A stretch of 32,938 bases of DNA from CAYZUC01 sp964481705 (lineage in GTDB: Bacteria; Bacillota; Clostridia; Lachnospirales; Lachnospiraceae): contig CAYZUC010000023.1 of NCBI GenBank assembly GCA_964481705.1, forward strand, positions 1 through 32,938, in the 5' to 3' direction. A model generated the notes under the pieces. That model was not told where the DNA came from. It saw nothing but the letters and a program-made list of their open reading frames with translations, and did no database searches. Of this stretch, positions 1-8,135 are shown piece after piece; positions within the stretch are counted from its first letter, which is position 1, and each line of letters starts with the position of its first letter. Both the position numbers and the translations under genes were made by a program.

Positions 1-70
1 ACTTTCTATAAATTGATTTTTCTTGAAGTCCCATGTGATTTCTAGTATCGTAAGAACAGGAGGAGAACCT

Positions 71-517
71 ATGAGGATAAAAAAGATTACATCTAATAAA
101 AAGGATTATTTGGATTTACTTCTTTTAGCAGACGAATCCGAGATTATGATTGATAAGTATCTCGAACGGGGAGAAATGTATGTTCTCTATGACGATGAGG
201 TCAGAGCCGAATGTGTTGTGACAAAAGAAAAGGAAGGCTATGAATTGAAAAACATAGCTGTGATGCCAAGATTTCATCGGAAAGGCTATGGAAAGGAACT
301 TATTCAATATGTATGCAATGCCTTAACCGATTGTGACATACTGTATGTGGGAACCGGTGACTGTCCCTCTTCCCTTTCCTTTTATCATAGTTGCGGATTT
401 ACGGAATCACATCGAGTAAAGAATTTCTTTACAGACAACTATGACCATCTCATGTTTGAGGATGGCATACAGTTAGTAGATATGGTTTATCTCAAGAAAT
501 CGCTTGCATCATCGTAA
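71..517 (+). CDS. GNAT family N-acetyltransferase
   Basis: A 148-residue single-domain GNAT protein, expected to transfer an acetyl group from acetyl-CoA to an unknown small molecule or protein in the cytoplasm. The acetyl-CoA binding motif A is visible at residues 61-76 (NIAVMPRFHRKGYGKEL), with the glycines of HRKGYG contacting the pyrophosphate. A later FYHSCGF segment is the usual motif B region. The frame is open from base 23, but the ATG at 71 is preceded by AGGAGG at the right distance and gives the normal family length, so I start there. It is the only plus-strand gene and converges on the nucleoside transporter operon, 27 bases from its last gene. The substrate cannot be read from the sequence. 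Confidence 0.85.
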   Translation: MRIKKITSNKKDYLDLLLLADESEIMIDKYLERGEMYVLYDDEVRAECVVTKEKEGYELKNIAVMPRFHRKGYGKELIQYVCNALTDCDILYVGTGDCPSSLSFYHSCGFTESHRVKNFFTDNYDHLMFEDGIQLVDMVYLKKSLASS

Positions 518-527
518 CTAGTGATGC
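506..527. terminator. Weak hairpin between convergent genes
   Basis: GCATCA and TGATGC form a 6-bp stem around a 10-base loop, overlapping the stop of the acetyltransferase gene and lying downstream of the transporter operon. No run of T follows on either strand, so it is at most a weak terminator. Confidence 0.2.
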
Positions 528-544
528 GTAAAGATATCTGTCTC

Positions 545-1504
545 CTAACGTGATCCTTTATCATAAATTATACCAAGTGCTCTTGGTGCGCTGTTGTGCT
601 TCGAGAAGAAAATTAACAAAAACAAGGTCAAAATATAGGGCAGAATCATCACAAGATCCTGATAACTGCTTGGCATCCCCAGCTTCTGTACCAGCTGATA
701 TCCCCCCGACCTTGCCAGCCCAAAAATCAAACAGGCGCCTAGCGTAGGCATGATCTTCCAATTTCCAAAAATCAATGCTGCTATGGCCAGATATCCATAA
801 CCTACATAAATGCTTCCAGAAAAGCTTGCTGAAATCGAGTAAGCAAAACAAATACCTCCCAGTCCGGATAAGGCACCTGATACCATGACCGCTACCAGTC
901 GCGTCCGTGCCACATCGATACCTGCTGCATCCACAGCCTGTGGATTGTCACCACATGCGCGTAAATGAAGACCGAATTTTGTCATATATAGTACAAACCA
1001 AGCACCTGCTGCTATGACGAGGATGATAATCTCAAAGGAATACAAGTTTGTAAACAAACCTCCCAAAATTGGCACTGTCTCCAAGCCCGGAATGCTCAGT
1101 TTGGTTGAAACCTGTAAAACAAACTTATCCGATGTCTCCCCAAAGATGCTTGTATTCAACTGCTTTGTCAGATAAGTCGTCATGGAAATCGCTAATATGT
1201 TGATTACTACGCCACTGATTACCTGATTCGCCTTTAATCGGATGCATAGCAACGCATGAAGCAGTGAAAAAATCATTCCCCCAATAATCGCAAACAACAA
1301 AGCCAGAAGAAATGGAACCTGAGAGCTTCCACGAAAGAAGCCCGCAATCAAAACCGCGACAAATGCTCCTGTAAATGCTCCAAATCCCTGTAATCCCTCC
1401 AACGCAAGATTTGTAATTCCACTCTTTTCACTATAAATACCACCAATCGCCATAACAAATAGAGGTAATGCAAAAGAGAGTCCTTCACTGATTATCTGAT
1501 TCAT
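545..1504 (-). CDS. nupQ: Nucleoside ABC transporter permease, NupQ type
   Basis: A 319-residue polytopic membrane protein of the BPD_transp_2 permease family, second permease of a BMP-dependent importer for nucleosides (B. subtilis NupQ/YufQ type). The N-terminal segment SEKSGITNLALEGLQGFGAF is the characteristic opening of this permease, placing a conserved loop after the first helix. GIDVARTRLVAVMVSGALSGLGG around residues 196-218 is the cytoplasmic coupling stretch that meets the ATPase. The start codon overlaps the end of the upstream permease gene by four bases (ATGA), the pattern of translational coupling. It is the last gene of a four-gene operon. The exact substrate range, purine or pyrimidine nucleosides, is inferred from the family. 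Confidence 0.87.
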   Translation of the reverse strand: MNQIISEGLSFALPLFVMAIGGIYSEKSGITNLALEGLQGFGAFTGAFVAVLIAGFFRGSSQVPFLLALLFAIIGGMIFSLLHALLCIRLKANQVISGVVINILAISMTTYLTKQLNTSIFGETSDKFVLQVSTKLSIPGLETVPILGGLFTNLYSFEIIILVIAAGAWFVLYMTKFGLHLRACGDNPQAVDAAGIDVARTRLVAVMVSGALSGLGGICFAYSISASFSGSIYVGYGYLAIAALIFGNWKIMPTLGACLIFGLARSGGYQLVQKLGMPSSYQDLVMILPYILTLFLLIFFSKHNSAPRALGIIYDKGSR

Positions 1505-2616
1505 CTATTTTCCTCCTTACGATTGATTCGATACTTGATATAAGCGTTGCATGCACTAAAAAGTAGAATTACACCGGTCACAACTGAGGCTATCTCCGAT
1601 GGAACTCCGGATGTCGACTTCATATAGGTGCTTCCTTTTCCAATGATGGTAATCAGGGCAGAGGACAGGATAATCCCCAATGGATGATTGTTACCAAGCA
1701 GAGACACTGCTATCGCATCAAATCCTGCATTACTCAGCACCTTGGGTTGGATGGATGCATAATAGCCCAGATAGTAGGTAACACCTGCTAATCCCCCCAA
1801 AGCTCCCGAAATCGCCATCGTATGGGAAAGTCTCTTCCCCACATGAATGCCGGCATACTCCGCAGCACTTCTGGAACAGCCAACGGCCTTAATTTCATAG
1901 CCTGTTTTTGTCTTTTCAAGAAGAAAATAAATAATGCCGGCTGTAATTAGCGCCAAGATGATACCGATTGGGAGATCTGCATTCAAATCACCAATGGGCG
2001 TATTCATGAAAGTAAGTCTCGCTTGATCCGAAACATTTCTGGATTGTCTGGAGACTGGATCCACGTAATAAGTATTGATTAAGAAACTCACGAAATACTG
2101 TACCATGTAATTAATCATTATGGAGGACACAACCTCATTGATATTGAATCGAACCTTCAGAAATCCAATTAAGTACCCGGTAAATCCTCCAACTACAATG
2201 CCTACCAGGATTACGAGCGGTTTTGCAACCGTCCCAGGCAATGTACTGTAACCAATTACAACAGACGCAGTGAAGCCTGCTGCCAGCATCTGTCCTGACA
2301 CTCCAATGTTAAAGAGTCCCACACGCAGTGCTACCAACACGGCAAGAGAGGCGAATATCATCGGAGCTAAATAATTGAGATAGCTCGTGAAATCCGTGAG
2401 CATGTTCTTATGTGATGCATAGGAATTCTTAGGTGCTATTCCAGAGCCCTGTAAAAGGTTGTAATATGCATAAAAGGGATTTTTCCCTGTGAGTCCTATT
2501 AAAACAGCACAAGCCAACAGACTTACAATGATCGCAAATACCGGTATTGACAAGAATTGATACTTCTGATTTCCAAGTGTTTTATGGGTAATTACTTTGA
2601 ATATATTACGCTTCAT
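1501..2616 (-). CDS. nupP: Nucleoside ABC transporter permease, NupP type
   Basis: A 371-residue polytopic permease of the BPD_transp_2 family, partner of the downstream NupQ-like permease in a heterodimeric membrane channel. It has a cytoplasmic N-terminus, a first helix at about residues 22-43, and the LRVGLFNIGVSGQMLAAGF segment that is the family hallmark. A second signature, GCSRSAAEYAGIHVGKRL followed by AISGALGGLAG, lies near residues 247-276 and forms the coupling loop for the ATPase. The gene begins inside the last codons of the ATPase gene (11-base overlap) with a GGGGG-containing ribosome site in that gene's 3' end. The length is normal for NupP. Confidence 0.87.
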   Translation of the reverse strand: MKRNIFKVITHKTLGNQKYQFLSIPVFAIIVSLLACAVLIGLTGKNPFYAYYNLLQGSGIAPKNSYASHKNMLTDFTSYLNYLAPMIFASLAVLVALRVGLFNIGVSGQMLAAGFTASVVIGYSTLPGTVAKPLVILVGIVVGGFTGYLIGFLKVRFNINEVVSSIMINYMVQYFVSFLINTYYVDPVSRQSRNVSDQARLTFMNTPIGDLNADLPIGIILALITAGIIYFLLEKTKTGYEIKAVGCSRSAAEYAGIHVGKRLSHTMAISGALGGLAGVTYYLGYYASIQPKVLSNAGFDAIAVSLLGNNHPLGIILSSALITIIGKGSTYMKSTSGVPSEIASVVTGVILLFSACNAYIKYRINRKEENR

Positions 2617-4144
2617 TTTGTTTTACCCCCATCATGAATTCTCCGACCTCATTTGTCGTAAGTTCCTTTGCATCTGCAATCTTCTGAAGCTCCCCATTAT
2701 AGATAACACCAATGGTATCTGCACAATTCATAATCTCATCCAGCTCCAGAGAGACCAGAAGGACTGCTTTCCCCTTATCCCTTTCTTCCATAATTTGTTT
2801 ATGAATGTTCTCGATTGCTCCAATATCAAGTCCTCTTGTCGGCTGAACAAAAATCAAAAGCTTTGAATCCAGTTCAATCTCCCTCGCAATAATCGCCTTC
2901 TGTTGATTTCCGCCGCTCATGGAACGCACAATGGTCTCATTTCCCTGTCCGCAACGGATATCGTATTTTTCAATCAGTTCCTCACCATTTCTCGTTAACT
3001 CCTCTTTTTGCAGAATTCCCTTCCTGCAATATGGTTCTTGATAATACTCCTTCAGGCATAGATTCTCAGCTACGGTAAAGTCCATAACAAGACCATAATT
3101 CTGTCGATCTTCCGGAATATATGAGATACCAGCAAGAGTCCTCTCTCGGATACTGCTATTCGTAATATCCTGCCCATTAAAAATGATTTTACCTTTGCTT
3201 GCTTTCATGAGACCTGCGATGCAATCAGCAATTTCCACCTGCCCATTACCAGATACACCAGCTATTGCAAAAACCTCTCCTTTACGAATTGAGAATGTGA
3301 CATTTCTTACCACAGGAAAATTCGTTTTATTATAAATAGTCAGCTCTGTTACCTTCAGCACTTCACTGCCATAAGTATGTTCGTTTTTCTGTACATCAAA
3401 ATTAACCTCATGTCCTACCATAAGGTTTGCCATTGTCTTGGTATCTGTCTTCGAGACATCTAAAACATCGATTAGCTTTCCTCTGTTCAAAATAGCACAT
3501 CGGTCCGCCACCTTTTTAATTTCTTCCAATTTGTGAGTAATTAAGATGATGGTCTTTCCCTGTTTACGCAGTTCTCGGATAATCTCAAGTAGAAACTCGA
3601 TTTCCTGTGGGGTCAGCACTGCTGTTGGTTCATCAAAGATCAGAATCTCTGCTTCACGATAAAGCATTTTTAGAATCTCAACCCTCTGTTGTGTTGAAAC
3701 ATTAATATCTTCAATGATATCTGTTGGCTCTACCTCCAGACCATATTGTTTAGATAAATTGGCAATTTCTTGATTTGCCTTTTTTATGTCAACCGTAGGA
3801 AAGATTCCAAGAGATTTCTTCATAGGCTCCATACCCAGAATAATATTCTGAGCAATGGTATAGTTCGAAACCAGTTTAAAGTGCTGGTGCACCATTCCTA
3901 TATTCAATTCTGTCGCATGGTTCGGTGAAAAAACATTTACCTTTTGATTTCGGATAAAAACCTCGCCTTCATCCGGTTCGTACATGCCAAACAGAATGCT
4001 CATCAAGGTGGATTTCCCTGCTCCGTTTTCACCGAGCAGGGCAAATATCTCACCTTTTTTGATTTGCAGAGTAATATCGTCATTGGCTGTAATTCCCGGA
4101 AAGCGTTTCGTAATATGTTTCATTTCAACAATATACTCTGACAT
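2606..4144 (-). CDS. nupO: Nucleoside ABC transporter ATPase, NupO type (tandem NBDs)
   Basis: A 512-residue cytoplasmic ATPase with two fused nucleotide-binding domains, energising the BMP-dependent nucleoside importer. NBD1 has Walker A GENGAGKST at 38-46, a signature of STQQRVEI form near 150-157 in place of LSGGQ, and Walker B ILIFDEPTA near 167-175. NBD2 has a degenerate Walker A (GVSGNGQ), a canonical MSGGNQQ signature, and LLIFVQPTRGLD in place of an acidic Walker B. This asymmetry, one full site and one degenerate site, is usual for RbsA/NupO-like tandem ATPases. The ATG follows AAGGAGA at a good distance, 13 bases after the lipoprotein gene. Confidence 0.9.
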   Translation of the reverse strand: MSEYIVEMKHITKRFPGITANDDITLQIKKGEIFALLGENGAGKSTLMSILFGMYEPDEGEVFIRNQKVNVFSPNHATELNIGMVHQHFKLVSNYTIAQNIILGMEPMKKSLGIFPTVDIKKANQEIANLSKQYGLEVEPTDIIEDINVSTQQRVEILKMLYREAEILIFDEPTAVLTPQEIEFLLEIIRELRKQGKTIILITHKLEEIKKVADRCAILNRGKLIDVLDVSKTDTKTMANLMVGHEVNFDVQKNEHTYGSEVLKVTELTIYNKTNFPVVRNVTFSIRKGEVFAIAGVSGNGQVEIADCIAGLMKASKGKIIFNGQDITNSSIRERTLAGISYIPEDRQNYGLVMDFTVAENLCLKEYYQEPYCRKGILQKEELTRNGEELIEKYDIRCGQGNETIVRSMSGGNQQKAIIAREIELDSKLLIFVQPTRGLDIGAIENIHKQIMEERDKGKAVLLVSLELDEIMNCADTIGVIYNGELQKIADAKELTTNEVGEFMMGVKQNEA

Positions 4145-4157
4145 ATGCTCTCCTTAT

Positions 4158-5276
4158 TTACCAGGCAAATGTCTCCGGTGTCTCTCCATTGAAGTTTGCC
4201 GCCGGAACAATTTTTCCTGTTTTGATAGCCTCATACGCATCATTCATTTTCTTAATGGTATCATCATCAAGCTGACATCTTCCTTTTTCACTTACAAAGC
4301 CAGTAGAATCAGTAGCTGCTGTCAGAGTCTCATTTTTACCCTTAAAGGAGCCATTTGCATAATTCTCAAGCTGTTTTGTAACATTTGTATGCATAACTTT
4401 CAGACCGCTTGTTAAAACGACATTCGTGTCACCATTTGCTCCATCATCATATTGATCTGTGTCACATCCAATGACATATGCGCCAGTTGCTTCTTTAACA
4501 GCAGTAAATACACCGTTTCCGGAATTTCCTGCCGCAACAAAGAGGATATCGCATCCTTCATCAAGAAGTGCCTGAGCTACTACCTTACCGGTTGCTTCAT
4601 CATTGAAATCTCCAATATAATTACCGCCTACATTCGCGCCAGTCACATCGGTTCCGGCATAGGAAGGTAATTCTACGCATTCCACACTCTTTCCTTCTAC
4701 TCCATTAATGTACTTCACACCACATTCAAATCCATACTGATAGTTAACATTGGATGGATAGGCAATACCATTTACAACTGCTACTTTATTTGTTGTTGTC
4801 TTAAGTGCAGCGGCAACACCGGCAAAGAATCCACTTTCCTGTTCCGCGAAGCACATTGCATAGATGTTATCTACCACCACTTCGTTTCCGTCAATATCAC
4901 TTGGGAAAGAATCTACCAGGATGAACTTTACATCTGGATTCTCCTCAGCTATAGTCGAAATACCTGCAAACTGAAATCCGCAGCATACAATAACATCATA
5001 ATCTGCGACAATGTCTCCTACTGCCTGAACGGCAGCTGCTACATCCCCACTCGACTCCTGAACGGGAGTAACCGTACAATTAGGATTACTTTTAATATAA
5101 TCCAAAATACCATTGTAATTATCCTCATTGAAGGATCCGTCATCAACTCCGGATGGACTGGTTACAATCGCAACCTTCATTGCTTTATCAGAGCCCTTTC
5201 CTCCACTCTGTGAGCCGCATGCTACCAATGAGAACATCATTACTACTGCTAAGAACACTGCTAGAACCTTTTTCAT
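4158..5276 (-). CDS. nupN: BMP family nucleoside-binding lipoprotein
   Basis: A 372-residue substrate-binding lipoprotein of the BMP (basic membrane protein, PnrA/Med) family, anchored outside the membrane and delivering nucleosides to the NupOPQ importer. The signal peptide is clear: lysines, a hydrophobic stretch, and a lipobox LVAC with the lipidated cysteine at residue 20, followed by a Gly/Ser-rich linker. The mature part begins KVAIVTSPSGVDDGSFNEDN, the family's conserved opening that lines the ligand pocket. The frame is open 36 bases further upstream, but only the ATG at 5276 has an AGGAGA ribosome site and puts the signal peptide at the terminus. It is the first gene of the operon, with its own promoter at 5319-5347. 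Confidence 0.92.
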   Translation of the reverse strand: MKKVLAVFLAVVMMFSLVACGSQSGGKGSDKAMKVAIVTSPSGVDDGSFNEDNYNGILDYIKSNPNCTVTPVQESSGDVAAAVQAVGDIVADYDVIVCCGFQFAGISTIAEENPDVKFILVDSFPSDIDGNEVVVDNIYAMCFAEQESGFFAGVAAALKTTTNKVAVVNGIAYPSNVNYQYGFECGVKYINGVEGKSVECVELPSYAGTDVTGANVGGNYIGDFNDEATGKVVAQALLDEGCDILFVAAGNSGNGVFTAVKEATGAYVIGCDTDQYDDGANGDTNVVLTSGLKVMHTNVTKQLENYANGSFKGKNETLTAATDSTGFVSEKGRCQLDDDTIKKMNDAYEAIKTGKIVPAANFNGETPETFAW

Positions 5277-5318
5277 AGTCTCTCCTTTCGTATTAAAGAA
5301 ATCAAAATTCATACACTA

Positions 5319-5347
5319 ATCATACCATGTTCAAATCGTAGATACAA
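5319..5347 (-). promoter_or_regulatory. Promoter of the nucleoside importer operon
   Basis: On the minus strand TTGTAT and TATGAT are separated by exactly 17 bases, about 45 bases upstream of the lipoprotein start. No purine riboswitch core is visible in the short leader. Confidence 0.5.
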
Positions 5348-5407
5348 CACGTTTTATTTTGATATATTGCAGTTTAATCGAAAGTAATTATCTGTATTGT
5401 CAGATTC

Positions 5408-5944
5408 TTACAAGGTAAATTCTTCATACGAAACCACATCCGCAAATGCACCACTCAGCGCAGACATAAATGAATTATGTACTGTCTCTGCCGGAATGAT
5501 CTCCGTTTTCCACTTCAAATCTCTTGTTGTACAGGCATTTTCTATCACAGTGATTTTGTAGTCAAAATCTTTTGCCGCCCGTACGGTAGTATCCACACAC
5601 ATATGAGACATCATACCGCACACAACCAACTCATCAATTTCCTTTTGATCCAGAACCTGTTTCAGATTTGTCTGTTTAAAGCTGTTGGGATGATGCTTTA
5701 CTACAACGGTGTCCTTCTCCAACGGCTGTATATCTGGATGAATCATTGCCCCCTGCGTACCTTCTCCCAAAAAGGTAGAGGTGCTGCTTCCTAAATGCTG
5801 TACATATATGATTGGCAGCTGTACCGCCCGAAACTGTTGAATCAGTCCCTGAATCACCTTCATCGTTTCCTCCGCACGATTTAGTTCAAAGCTTCCTCCC
5901 GGAAAGTAATCATTCTGAACATCAATAATTAAAAGTGCTTTCAT
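5408..5944 (-). CDS. Isochorismatase-like cysteine hydrolase
   Basis: A 178-residue cytoplasmic hydrolase of the isochorismatase superfamily, which includes nicotinamidases, N-carbamoyl amidases and related enzymes. The catalytic triad is in place: Asp8 (LIIDVQNDYF), Lys83 (VVKHHPNSF) and Cys116 (MMSHMCVDTT). I chose the ATG at 5944 because AGGAGA lies just upstream and the product then opens with the typical MKALLIIDVQ. It follows the phosphodiesterase gene by 13 bases and is probably cotranscribed with it. The substrate cannot be assigned; close relatives are often annotated only as cysteine hydrolases, so a nicotinamidase call would be too strong. Confidence 0.88.
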   Translation of the reverse strand: MKALLIIDVQNDYFPGGSFELNRAEETMKVIQGLIQQFRAVQLPIIYVQHLGSSTSTFLGEGTQGAMIHPDIQPLEKDTVVVKHHPNSFKQTNLKQVLDQKEIDELVVCGMMSHMCVDTTVRAAKDFDYKITVIENACTTRDLKWKTEIIPAETVHNSFMSALSGAFADVVSYEEFTL

Positions 5945-5957
5945 ACAAATCTCCTTT

Positions 5958-6779
5958 CTATACCGGTATAAAACTATCAAAAATAAATACATCATACTGT
6001 CCATATATTTCTTCGAGCTGTTTCTGCGTTTTTACCGTCCATGCCGCCATTTTGTTACCATAGAGCCTGCGACATAAACGTCTTGAAAGCGTATTGCTGT
6101 TCAAGCAATCAAATGCAATGAAATCCGGTCTCGTCAGAAAATTGAGCATCAGATTCTGCAGCAGCCAGAACAAGGGTCCATGGTGAACTCCGTCTTTTAA
6201 ATATACCATAGACAGTTGTCCCCGCATGATGCTTTTATGGTGATTGCGATACCAGATTAGGGCCAGTGGATTAAAAGATTCCACACAATAAACACCAGCG
6301 TATTTCTGTAATAGTTCATCCGCCAGCGCACATACCTTCGTATCGGTATACTCAATCTTAATCTCCACAATCAAAGGCACCTTTCCGTTTACAAGCTTCA
6401 AAACATCCGCAAGTAATGGGATTCGCTCTTCTGTATCCTTCAGGTGGAAGTTCTGTAATTCTTCAAATGTATAATCGCAAATCTTTCCCTCTTCGTCACA
6501 GATTCTCTTCAGTGTATAGTCATGAAATACAACGGGAATATCATCTTTGGTCAACTGAACATCAAGCTCGATTCCATAACCGGCAGCTACTGCCTTTGCA
6601 AATGCCTTCATGGAGTTTTCAGGCGCGTCGGATTCATTGTTATGTAAACCCCTGTGGGCAAACAGTTTCTGTTCGAATGCACTCCGATCCGGTCTATGAA
6701 AAACCCTGGGCATTATCGATAACAAATATAGAATCATTAAAATCAAACAAATAACTACTACTATGCATGCAACTCTCAA
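5958..6779 (-). CDS. Membrane-anchored glycerophosphodiester phosphodiesterase
   Basis: A GDPD-family TIM-barrel enzyme that hydrolyses glycerophosphodiesters to glycerol 3-phosphate and an alcohol. Catalytic features are visible: FAHRG, PENS, IELDVQLTKD (the two acidic metal ligands) and VVFHDYT with the general acid/base histidine. One N-terminal hydrophobic helix should anchor it, with the barrel probably outside the membrane. The start is uncertain. The frame opens at an ATG at 6830, but that ATG has no ribosome site and lies inside a 10-bp inverted repeat. A TTG at 6779 has GGAGG nine bases upstream and places the hydrophobic segment at the terminus, giving 273 residues. I prefer the TTG; from 6830 the product would be 290 residues. 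Confidence 0.82.
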   Translation of the reverse strand: MRVACIVVVICLILMILYLLSIMPRVFHRPDRSAFEQKLFAHRGLHNNESDAPENSMKAFAKAVAAGYGIELDVQLTKDDIPVVFHDYTLKRICDEEGKICDYTFEELQNFHLKDTEERIPLLADVLKLVNGKVPLIVEIKIEYTDTKVCALADELLQKYAGVYCVESFNPLALIWYRNHHKSIMRGQLSMVYLKDGVHHGPLFWLLQNLMLNFLTRPDFIAFDCLNSNTLSRRLCRRLYGNKMAAWTVKTQKQLEEIYGQYDVFIFDSFIPV

Positions 6780-6819
6780 ATTGCTTCTGCCTCCAATCTT
6801 TCCCTTACAAATACATTTG

Positions 6820-6848
6820 GACTCCCTCATACTGAAATTGAGGGAGTC
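6820..6848. repeat. 10-bp perfect inverted repeat upstream of the phosphodiesterase
   Basis: GACTCCCTCA and TGAGGGAGTC flank a 9-base loop between the membrane protein gene and the phosphodiesterase gene. No T run follows on the minus strand, so it is not a textbook intrinsic terminator, but it could act as a leader hairpin or a protein-binding site. Confidence 0.55.
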
Positions 6849-6906
6849 TCATTACTACCACTTTACCATATGAATAGCAGGAAATAAAGTGGACATTTTT
6901 TTCTTG

Positions 6907-7557
6907 TTATTTGAGGAAAAATCCCGAGAGCTTTCCATTTCTATCGAAGGACAGTGTATAGCTGACACTCGTATTCTCATAGGATGCTGATATTTGAACA
7001 ACCGCATAGTGATTTCCAAGCTGACTTATTTCCACACAATAGCCATTTCCAAATCCTATGTTCTCACCCCATTCAGAAGCAATCTTCCCCTTTGCCTCAT
7101 CCAATTGCTGTGTCGTGATTGACTTTTTCAAAACATCGGCACCATACTCTTCCATCATGGTTGTGTAGTCCTCGTTTTCGAAGAGTGTGATAATCTGTTT
7201 TGCGTTATCAACAAGCTGATCCTGTTGGAATATTTTGCTTTTTTCAATTGGAATTGTCTTTGGTGTAATCAGAACAAGCAGTAATACAACAAGAAGAAAA
7301 ATACCGGTAATTATACTAATCATGCGAATTTTCTTCTCTCGACGCGCCTTTTTCCTTTCCTCCTCGGAAAAGTTTTCATTGAATTCTCCTGCTGCCTCTT
7401 GCGGAGTCCCCATTCTCTTCTCAATACTGTCCCATGATTCACCTTGCGATTTCTCACTCTCAATATTTGCACATAACTCTTTATATATCTGTTTCTTCTG
7501 TGCCGCTGTACATTCCAGTTTTTTCACAACTGATTTTACATATGATTCTTTATTCAT
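6907..7557 (-). CDS. HAAS/DUF1700-type membrane protein with DUF3887-like domain
   Basis: A 216-residue protein with one transmembrane segment at about residues 80-97. The cytoplasmic N-terminal part (residues 1-65) is a HAAS/DUF1700-like helical module: short charged helices, then RMGTPQEAAGEFNENF, the pattern seen in membrane partners of PadR regulators. The extracytoplasmic C-terminal part (110-216) resembles DUF3887, a small fold found in many secreted Firmicute proteins. The start at 7557 follows GGAG; an ATG one codon earlier is equally possible. It lies 53 bases after the padR gene, most likely in the same transcript. By analogy with other PadR-HAAS pairs it may sense envelope stress or tune the regulator, but that is inference. 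Confidence 0.72.
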   Translation of the reverse strand: MNKESYVKSVVKKLECTAAQKKQIYKELCANIESEKSQGESWDSIEKRMGTPQEAAGEFNENFSEEERKKARREKKIRMISIITGIFLLVVLLLVLITPKTIPIEKSKIFQQDQLVDNAKQIITLFENEDYTTMMEEYGADVLKKSITTQQLDEAKGKIASEWGENIGFGNGYCVEISQLGNHYAVVQISASYENTSVSYTLSFDRNGKLSGFFLK

Positions 7558-7610
7558 CATTAACTCCATTCTACGCATCTTTTGCGCATATTCCCTTTTA
7601 ATATCATTCA

Positions 7611-7955
7611 CTACGATAACGGTTTGTCTAAAAGCATATTCACCATACAGGAAAAATCTCCCCACAATGCTTTCATATCGGAAAGTGTCTTCTTTCCATC
7701 CTCCTGAATCTCATAATATTTTCTGGAAGGTTCTTTCCCTTTTGCTTCACTCCAGACAGCCTTTACAAGACCATCCTCCTCCATACGATAGAGAATCGGA
7801 TATAGTGTCCCTTCCTTCAATGTCAACATCTCATGACTCTGCTCTCGAAGCTCACTGATCAACTGATAACCATACTTCCTGTTCTCTCGGAGCAGATTTA
7901 AAACAAGCATCTCCAAAACTCCCTTTTTCATCTGCTGTTCATATTTTGCATTCAA
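7611..7955 (-). CDS. PadR family transcriptional regulator (TTG start)
   Basis: A 114-residue winged-helix repressor of the PadR family, subfamily 1. The hallmark segments are KKGVLEMLVLNLL, RKYGYQLISELR, and EGTLYPILYRMEEDGLV, the recognition helix and wing, followed by SRKYYEIQEDGKKTL. The most likely start is a TTG at 7955, seven bases after an AGGTGG ribosome site; the first in-frame ATG would cut away the beginning of helix 1. It is followed by a HAAS-domain membrane protein, the usual partner. Promoter and a palindromic operator candidate lie directly upstream, which suggests autorepression. Confidence 0.88.
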   Translation of the reverse strand: MNAKYEQQMKKGVLEMLVLNLLRENRKYGYQLISELREQSHEMLTLKEGTLYPILYRMEEDGLVKAVWSEAKGKEPSRKYYEIQEDGKKTLSDMKALWGDFSCMVNMLLDKPLS

Positions 7956-7978
7956 TCAATCACCACCTTTTATATGCC

Positions 7979-7989
7979 TAGCATTGCTA
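7979..7989. promoter_or_regulatory. Candidate PadR operator
   Basis: The 11-base perfect palindrome TAGCATTGCTA lies just downstream of the predicted -10 of the padR promoter, about at the transcription start. A PadR dimer binding here would block its own transcription. Position and symmetry are seen; the binding is inferred. Confidence 0.4.
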
Positions 7990-7994
7990 AATAC

Positions 7995-8023
7995 ATATTA
8001 AAGCAAAGTAATCAATCTGTCAA
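7995..8023 (-). promoter_or_regulatory. Promoter of the padR unit
   Basis: TTGACA and TAATAT on the minus strand, separated by 17 bases, about 40 bases upstream of the padR start. The -35 ends one base from the neighbouring inverted-repeat element. Confidence 0.6.
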
Positions 8024-8024
8024 C

Positions 8025-8135
8025 AAATGAAACATGGGGACGGGGCTTTGTGTTTCATTTTGTAACGCCACTGGCAAGTACTGTCATTTGGCATCTCAAA
8101 ATGAAACACAAAGCCCCGTCCCCCATGTTTCATTT
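8025..8135. repeat. 111-bp inverted-repeat element (REP/MITE-like)
   Basis: Two arms of 37 and 38 bases (8025-8061 and 8098-8135) are reverse complements apart from a single extra G, around a 36-base loop. Each arm contains a GGGGACGGGGCTTTG core between ATGAAACATG and TGTTTCATTT. Similar GGGGACGG-type palindromes occur scattered in many bacterial genomes and are thought to be moved by REP-associated tyrosine transposases; no transposase is in this window. The right arm supplies the stop codon of the large signalling gene, and the transcript should fold into a very long hairpin, which could also end or protect that mRNA. Confidence 0.8.

Noticed and set aside
3984..4415. Long plus-strand frames across the transporter, signalling and antiporter genes (for example 3984-4415, 12645-13094, 26423-26911).
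   Set aside because: They lie opposite well-conserved minus-strand genes, have no convincing ribosome sites and show no recognisable domain.
5277..5407. A purine riboswitch ahead of the nucleoside importer operon.
   Set aside because: The 130-base interval has a promoter close to the gene and shows no conserved purine aptamer core; the leader after the promoter is only about 40 bases.
5408..5944. A specific nicotinamidase call for the isochorismatase-like hydrolase.
   Set aside because: The catalytic triad is shared by the whole superfamily, and I could not recognise the metal-binding pattern needed to name the substrate.
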